DNA from: Psococerastis gibbosa | Taxonomy: Eukaryota > Arthropoda > Insecta > Psocodea > Psocidae | Reading direction: 5' to 3' | DNA length: 64,000 nucleotides | Assembly: GCA_963971405.1 (NCBI GenBank) | Contig: OZ020484.1 | Span: 20,150,001-20,214,000, forward strand | In this document: positions 58,889 through 64,000 of the stretch, piece after piece | Layout: each line of letters begins with the position of its first letter | Position numbering within the stretch: position 1 is the stretch's first letter | The notes under the pieces: model-generated | The model's database searches: none | Seen by the model: only the letters and a program-made list of their open reading frames with translations | What the model was told of the DNA's origin: nothing | Translations under genes and position numbers: made by a program

Positions 58889-61800
58889 CTATGATAATGT
58901 TGCTAGACCCAACACATCTTCGGCGACGCTGGCTTCACGAATTTCCTTCCAACGCTTTAAATTGCTTTCACATTCATGGAGAAGAGGTTCAGCCCCTGGT
59001 AACAGCTTTGCAAGGAGGTTGTAGCATGGAATACAGATTTCTGATAAAAATTCCACCTGCAAATAATTAATAAGTATGGGACATCGCCAGATCTCGGGCT
59101 AGGGGGACCGGGGGTCTATAGGTCGTAATCGTTGTGGTCACTTTTGTATGATTAGCTGGTTTTGGTGGGGGTGTTTTCGGCCTCAGCAACCACTCACTTC
59201 TCCAGTTGGCGGACAGTTAAACACTCGGGTATCTTGGAAATAAAATACCAGGGGTGGACAAAAACCGGCTGGGAGTGAAGCAAACAATCTCACCCCCGAA
59301 AAAATTTAAGTTTCGAATGCTCGAAGCTCTTATCGGAACGAACTACACACCCGAAAATGGACCTAAGCTAAGCTGGCTTTGGGCATGCTACACATAAATA
59401 GGGTATGTTTAAGTAGGCATAAGTTTACCTGAGAACCGCTTTGTTGCTCTGGTTTTTGGCTGTCCATCATGGGAATAGGTTGACGACCGGCTCTCTTCTC
59501 CTCGTCCCCCTGCTCATAAAACTCTTGAAAAATTACTTTCACAGTCTGAAGCTGGATGTCCCAGGGCTTTGCACTAGCTGATAAGTCACTGCCAGTCATA
59601 GCGAGGGCATGCAAGAGAGATCTGAAAAAAGTACGAATGGTTAGTGGACGGACCTTCTTTACTACATTACCTGCTTGGCAAATTGTAATACAATATAGTG
59701 CCCAGACACAACACAATGATTAACTTCTTCATTTTTAAATGCCTCTTCTATCGAAGATTGGCGATCTTCATCGTCATATTATTTAACATTAGAATGTTTT
59801 CAATATTTTCAAGAACTGTCTAAAGGGTTTATTCTGTATCTGTAATAATATTCTGCTAAAATCTTAATGCTAATCTAAGAAAAGTATCTTAGGGTATGGA
59901 TCTATTGTATATAGCTTATAAGGACACCTATAAGGTATAATAGGCCCAGTTAACAATAAAAAAAAAAAAAAAGTGGCGGGCAGTTCTTCGTCTTGGGCCG
60001 GTAGGCTACCAGCAGCCTGATCGGGGCGTTTATAATACCGGTATTTATTTAATCCACTGGTAAACAAGATAATTTTTTAATGGAAAGTGCTATTCAAAAT
60101 TTGTTTGTTTACAGTTATAATCCTAGGGTATTTATTTAACCCCGGTATTATAATCGCCTCGATCAGACTGCAGGTTCCCCACCAACCTTATTACGATGAA
60201 GGTCTATTGGATAAGGTGAGGGACCGTAAGCTTTTATTAGGTAACTAAAAATATAATAAGACAGGCTTAAGCCCAAATTACCTGTGATTAGTATTGCCCC
60301 AATCAAAATTGCCAGTTAGCACAATTTGGTTGAGATTCTTTCGGTTGGGAAAGAAATTAGCGAGATCTGTGGCAAGAATGCAATGTTTGACTATTCCCAG
60401 GACCGCTCTGTAGTCTTCTCGCTCCAGCTTTTGAAGGAAGTTGTGTCCGTCCTGAGAAGTTTAAAAAAAAAACTGCATAAGGCGGGGATTCCACCAACGT
60501 CAATAGTGATATTAAATGTAGTTTTGACGTGGTAGCAGACATTTTTAGTATATCTTTAAAATGGAGGCCAATCAAACATTTCCAATTATTAGTAAGATAA
60601 ATGACAAGAAGGCTTTTCGTGCATTGTTCTTAATATTTTTACGAAAAAGAAATTAACTTGAATATTCAAGGTGGATGCCAACTTTATTTAATTTGCCTTA
60701 AACTGTTTTTTTGGGCAGGCTGTGGATTTGTGAAATTCTGTCTCTTCCTAGTACTGTAGTGCACACAGGAAGAAAATGCGCTTATCATGAGATTCTAGCC
60801 TAATTTATTTAAGAAAAATATGTTTTTACACAGAACATTTAGATACATGATTGCATAACCTGTAATTTGACGGATAGTTAGGTTCTGCCAGTTGACTAAC
60901 CTGTTGCAATATTGCTACAGTTTGATTAAAATGATGATGCTCCATGGTACTTGTGGAGTACATGTTGGCCAACGGTGATGCAGACTCCACCATGAATTTA
61001 TTGTTCTTCCCTCTGTGGTCCAAATCGTGGCAAAGAGCGCCAATAAACAACGCAATACTCTATGACAAAAATACTTTTTAAGAAATAAAAACAAAACACA
61101 AACACCGTGGCACGACAACCCAGTGAGAATACAGGCCCGAGGACGGTTAGAGGATTCTCTCTCATGACCACGGCGCTATTTGGGACATTGTGGTCAGCAG
61201 CATGCCCGGCAGCCGCTGTTTTCCGCTACCAGTGAAGGTAAGGTAGCCATAGGGCAAAATGTTTTTCTTTTTTCGTGCCTCAACTTTCCGTTTCGTTGTC
61301 TCTTTCTCTGCCAACTGAATATTCTTGACCTCTTTTTATTAAATATCTAAGCTACATTTAGGACGACTTCGTCTATGTGTCAGAAATCACACAGACATTC
61401 GTTCCAAACGGATTACCAATGCTTTGCCCCGGTAAGATATAGATTGTGGGTTTCAAATCCCACAGTCCAGATTTTATTCTATTCTATTTCGTAAAAAATA
61501 GTTTTTTGGGAAAGCAACCTAAAACATGCTTGAAGGTAGAAATCATCGATAGAAAGGTTTCGCAGAAAAATTATTTTTTAGTCATTTTTCATTAAAATTG
61601 AGTTATTTTTATTTTTAACCCCCAGAAGCAAACTATCAAGGGGTCAGTGACCCCCCGCATTTTATCAATATTAATAACGATATGTGAATTTAAAAGAAAT
61701 CGTTGGAGCCGTTTTTGAAAAATAATTTTTTTAGACGTATTTTTGGAGTTTCCCAAATTGAGTTGGCCCAAAATAAAAAAAATTGTCCCGAGGTATGATT

Positions 61801-64000
61801 TTTGTGAACCTATGCATGCCAAATTTCACACAAATTCACCGAGTAGTTTGCCCGGAAATCGATGAACAGACAGACAGACAGACAGACATTTCGTAAAAAC
61901 CACTGTATTGGGTTCCTGGGACCTCAAAACGTGTAAATCCGTTGAAATCTCGGAATCGAACATTTCGACCATCACAAAGCTTTCCTTATACTACGTATAA
62001 ATTGGAAAGCAATAATTAAGAAGGGTTTATACCTCATTTTCTGTGAAAGTGCCATCTGAATGCTTCAATATTGTGTACATTGAGTTGGCGACACTAAACC
62101 CATGAGACCAGTTGTGGTAAGGTACCCGTCTGTAGTTTTTTCGAACTGTCAAAATAAATCTGACAACAGCATCTGCGTCGAAGCGGGAAAAGTCGAACAA
62201 ATCTTTAAACATGAAGATGGCATGCCGCGCTTTTTCAAAATCTTCAACAGCAAGAGCATTTAGTTTGTAACTGAAATAAAATAAACCACAACATCAAGGT
62301 TCGTGATTGAAATGTACAATATATGATATATTATAAAACGTTTTTTGTGAAAAAGAAATATAAATACTGTGTGCATACATATATTAGCCTAGACAGGACG
62401 TACAATAGGTAGGTATACCCAGGCCGTACCCTGGATTATTTTTAGGGGGAGGGGGGTTGTTGTTCTATTATTACGAAGCCAACCCAGCGGAGTTAGGGCT
62501 GTAAAGACCTCTCTTACACTCAACTGGGGACCGCCTGCTTTACATGCCCTCCGAAGCATGTGTGTGTTAGATATTAACCACGATGCATGAGGTTGTTTTG
62601 TTCAAATCTATCTGGCGAGGGGGGGGGGGGTGATTGAACCCCTCCTAACCTCCCCCCCTGGGTACACCTTTGGGAATACCTGTGTAAGTTATTTTAAACA
62701 GCTAAGCTATATGTGGTGTTATCGAAGCTCAAGTAATCCAGGCTATGTGAGTTTGAGACGGGAAGGTATAAAAAATTGAACATCAGTTAGGAAAACGAAG
62801 CTGGGTCTCTGCGTTGCCGAGGTGATGTGTAGACCTCTGGACTAAATCTCTTTCCCCCGAATTAACTTTAGAGTGGTGTGAGTACCTACCGATTCTACCA
62901 CGGCCTAAACTGATTTTCGTGAATTTTCTTATAATTTGTTTTCAAAAACCCGGGAGAAGGGAATTGTCACTCCCAAGTCCCAAGGACCCCAAACGACCCC
63001 CCTGAAATATTAGTGAGAGCTGTATCTAGTGGAACGCGTCGTCTCAAAGGACAGAAGACAGACGACAGCCGTAGGTTCAAGTCCCACTCCCACCAGGAAA
63101 TTTTAATATTCTCCCTTATCGGATACAGCATTATTTTAACATTATATGGTACCTACAGTACCTTGCAATGCCGGCAATGGATTCTGGTATTGGTAACACT
63201 TGCGCCACCTCCTCCTCCGAACAGGTACTATGGTACGATAGCACCTCCAGCGCCACTTTGTATTTCTGTTCTGACCTTTTGATTTTGTCAAACAGCTTTG
63301 CGTGGTGAAGTGCAAGTCCGCAATATACGGCGAACATTTCAAATGCTTTCTCATCATCCTAAAACAAATAATGTATTTGTACGTTGACATTGAGCTAGAA
63401 TCATCTAGAACTCGAAAGCAACAGCAAGACTCGACCCTAGAAGCATGTTTTACAGGAACCGCAACTATAGGAGGCAAAGGGTCAATTTCATAATTAGATT
63501 TTAACGAAGATAAGGGATACCTAAGTTCTGCTCCTAAATGCCTGCATAATTTGTAGCGGAAGTGAAACTAAATAAAGTGGAGTAAAGTCTCAGTTTTGCA
63601 CATTTTTGAAGGAATTGCTTTTGCTTTCAGATCTTTCTGAATCCTAATACGATATGTGGGCTTCATAATAAGCTATGGGTTAAATACTTGTTGCGCCAGT
63701 GAGCAACGAACATTCTAATAATATAGCCTACCGTGCGTTGGTATTTTAATAATTTAAATAATTTAATATAAGTGATTAATTTAATAGTCTTTTACCTTGT
63801 TAAAAGAGCCTGTTTTCTTGTTGACCATTTGAACGACTCCTATAACAATGCCTGGAGGCAGGAAAATCGGCATACAAAGAATAGATCTGGTTTTATAGCC
63901 TGTGATCTGATCGACAGCCCTGTTGAACCTCGGGTCTGAGTATGCGTCAGCAATGTTCAGCAGCTTTCCCGTTTCAGCTACGCATCCAGCGATACCTGTT
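58889..64000 (-). CDS. PDE10-like 3',5'-cyclic-nucleotide phosphodiesterase, 5' partial
   Basis: Hydrolyses cAMP and/or cGMP. Seven minus-strand exons, in frame throughout: 63796 to beyond 64000, 63162-63358, 62033-62270, 60901-61059, 60282-60451, 59429-59621, 58889-59056, giving 442 residues plus stop. The first visible exon is the end of a GAF domain ([11 protein letters not shown]...[19 protein letters not shown]), followed by a helix ([20 protein letters not shown]) and [11 protein letters not shown]. The catalytic domain has [16 protein letters not shown], the metal-binding [38 protein letters not shown], and MTGSDLS with the metal-binding aspartate. The invariant substrate glutamine is the last residue before the final junction (SGSQ|VEF). 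[19 protein letters not shown] and QPIPMMD favour PDE10 over PDE5/11. The upstream GAF domain lies beyond the right edge. Nucleotide preference cannot be decided from sequence. Confidence 0.92.
60012..60171. mobile_element. hairpin element related to 43981-44055, with internal insertion
   Basis: The left arm gcagcctgatcggggcgttt and tataataccggtatttattt pairs with the right arm tatttatttaaccccggtat and tataatcgcctcgatcagac. The arms differ at several positions and are separated by about 60 bp of unrelated sequence. It lies in the PDE intron 59622-60281. Confidence 0.65.
60481..60560 (+). mobile_element. half of a hairpin MITE (GGCGGGG family)
   Basis: The left arm GGCGGGGATTCCACCAACGT through gacgtggtagcagacatttt is nearly identical to the left arm of 21619-21757. 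The second arm is missing. It begins 29 bp from the edge of the PDE exon 60282-60451, on its acceptor side. Confidence 0.75.
61425..61475 (+). other. tRNA-like B-box fragment
   Basis: gattgtgggtttcaaatcccacagtcc forms a perfect T-arm-like stem around TTCAAA. No D arm or anticodon arm fits upstream, so this is a SINE or tRNA relic and not a gene. Confidence 0.35.
61490..62010 (-). repeat. copy of the large 34-38 kb repeat family, minus orientation
   Basis: Inverse word order relative to 34070 onward: aaagcaacct, gcaaactatcaagggg, gaaatcgttggagcc, attgagttggcccaaaata, a (CAGA)n tract at 61866, ttgggttcctgggacctcaa, and a tccttatactacgtataaattgg end. It lies in the PDE intron 61060-62032 and stops 23 bp before the next exon. 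Confidence 0.75.
62424..62680. mobile_element. hAT-like MITE interrupted by a SINE
   Basis: The left end CCCAGGCCGTACCCTGG plus a G tract and the right end, a C tract plus CTGGGTACACCTTTGGG, resemble the CAGGCCCGTACCC family at 31216. The left G tract is broken by the SINE at 62456-62562. No duplication was identified, so boundaries are approximate. Confidence 0.5.
62456..62562 (-). mobile_element. SINE copy, minus orientation, nested
   Basis: On the minus strand: catgcttcggagggcatgta, aagcaggcggtccccagttg, gtgtaagagaggtctttaca, ctccgctgggttggcttcgt. The attt tail is reduced. It lies in the PDE intron 62271-63161. Confidence 0.7.
63009..63092 (+). other. tRNA-derived SINE head or tRNA relic
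   Basis: gtaggttcaagtcccactcc contains a canonical B box (GGTTCAAGTCC) at an appropriate distance from a tagtggaacgc stretch that could be a decayed A box. No functional cloverleaf was found. It lies in the PDE intron 62271-63161. Confidence 0.35.

Overview
This is a 64 kb piece of an animal nuclear genome: AT-rich, intron-bearing, packed with transposon debris, with no prokaryotic features. Five protein-coding genes can be assembled exon by exon with matching splice phases, plus one small neuropeptide gene and one tRNA. The neuropeptide is an adipokinetic hormone (AKH) precursor whose mature peptide reads QLNFTPSW followed by GKR. Crustaceans carry RPCH (QLNFSPGW) at this position, so an insect is indicated. 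From memory, pGlu-LNFTPSW-amide is the AKH of libellulid dragonflies (Erysi-AKH), which makes Odonata the best guess. That is inference, not proof.

Layout, left to right. 1-2458: non-coding, with one hAT-type MITE. 2459-17383 (+): the 3' fifteen coding exons of a classical type III cadherin of the DE-cadherin/shotgun type; its N-terminal exons lie off the left edge. 17384-29550: intergenic, repeat-rich. About 29562-31663 (+): the AKH locus, with a proposed promoter and 5' UTR exon and a firm coding exon at 31418. 31664-38415: a mosaic of one large repeat family with homopolymer G/C tracts. 38416-38488 (-): tRNA-Lys(UUU). 38730-39625 (+): a two-exon stand-alone nitrobindin (THAP4 C-terminal-like) protein. 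43197-51710 (-): a complete 14-exon Sec8/EXOC4 gene, 931 aa. 51961-56873 (+): a divergent alpha-tubulin, head-to-head with Sec8 across about 250 bp. 58889-64000 (-): the C-terminal seven exons of a PDE10-like cyclic-nucleotide phosphodiesterase with a GAF domain; its 5' part lies off the right edge.

The genes are not an operon and do not obviously share a pathway: cell adhesion, metabolic hormone, haem/peroxynitrite chemistry, exocytosis, microtubules and cyclic-nucleotide signalling. The only clear regulatory coupling is the short shared upstream region of Sec8 and alpha-tubulin.

The most unusual signal is where the small DNA transposons sit. An hAT-like MITE landed so that its 8-bp target duplication contains the 5' splice site of a cadherin exon. 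Another ends just upstream of the AKH coding exon's acceptor. A hairpin MITE family, recognisable by GGCGGGGATTCCACC-like ends, sits 12-29 bp from exon edges in three unrelated genes. Other repeats include a tRNA-headed SINE family (seven copies), a 140-bp tandem array that re-copies the donor half of a Sec8 exon, four LINE coding relics, and a tRNA-like palindrome.
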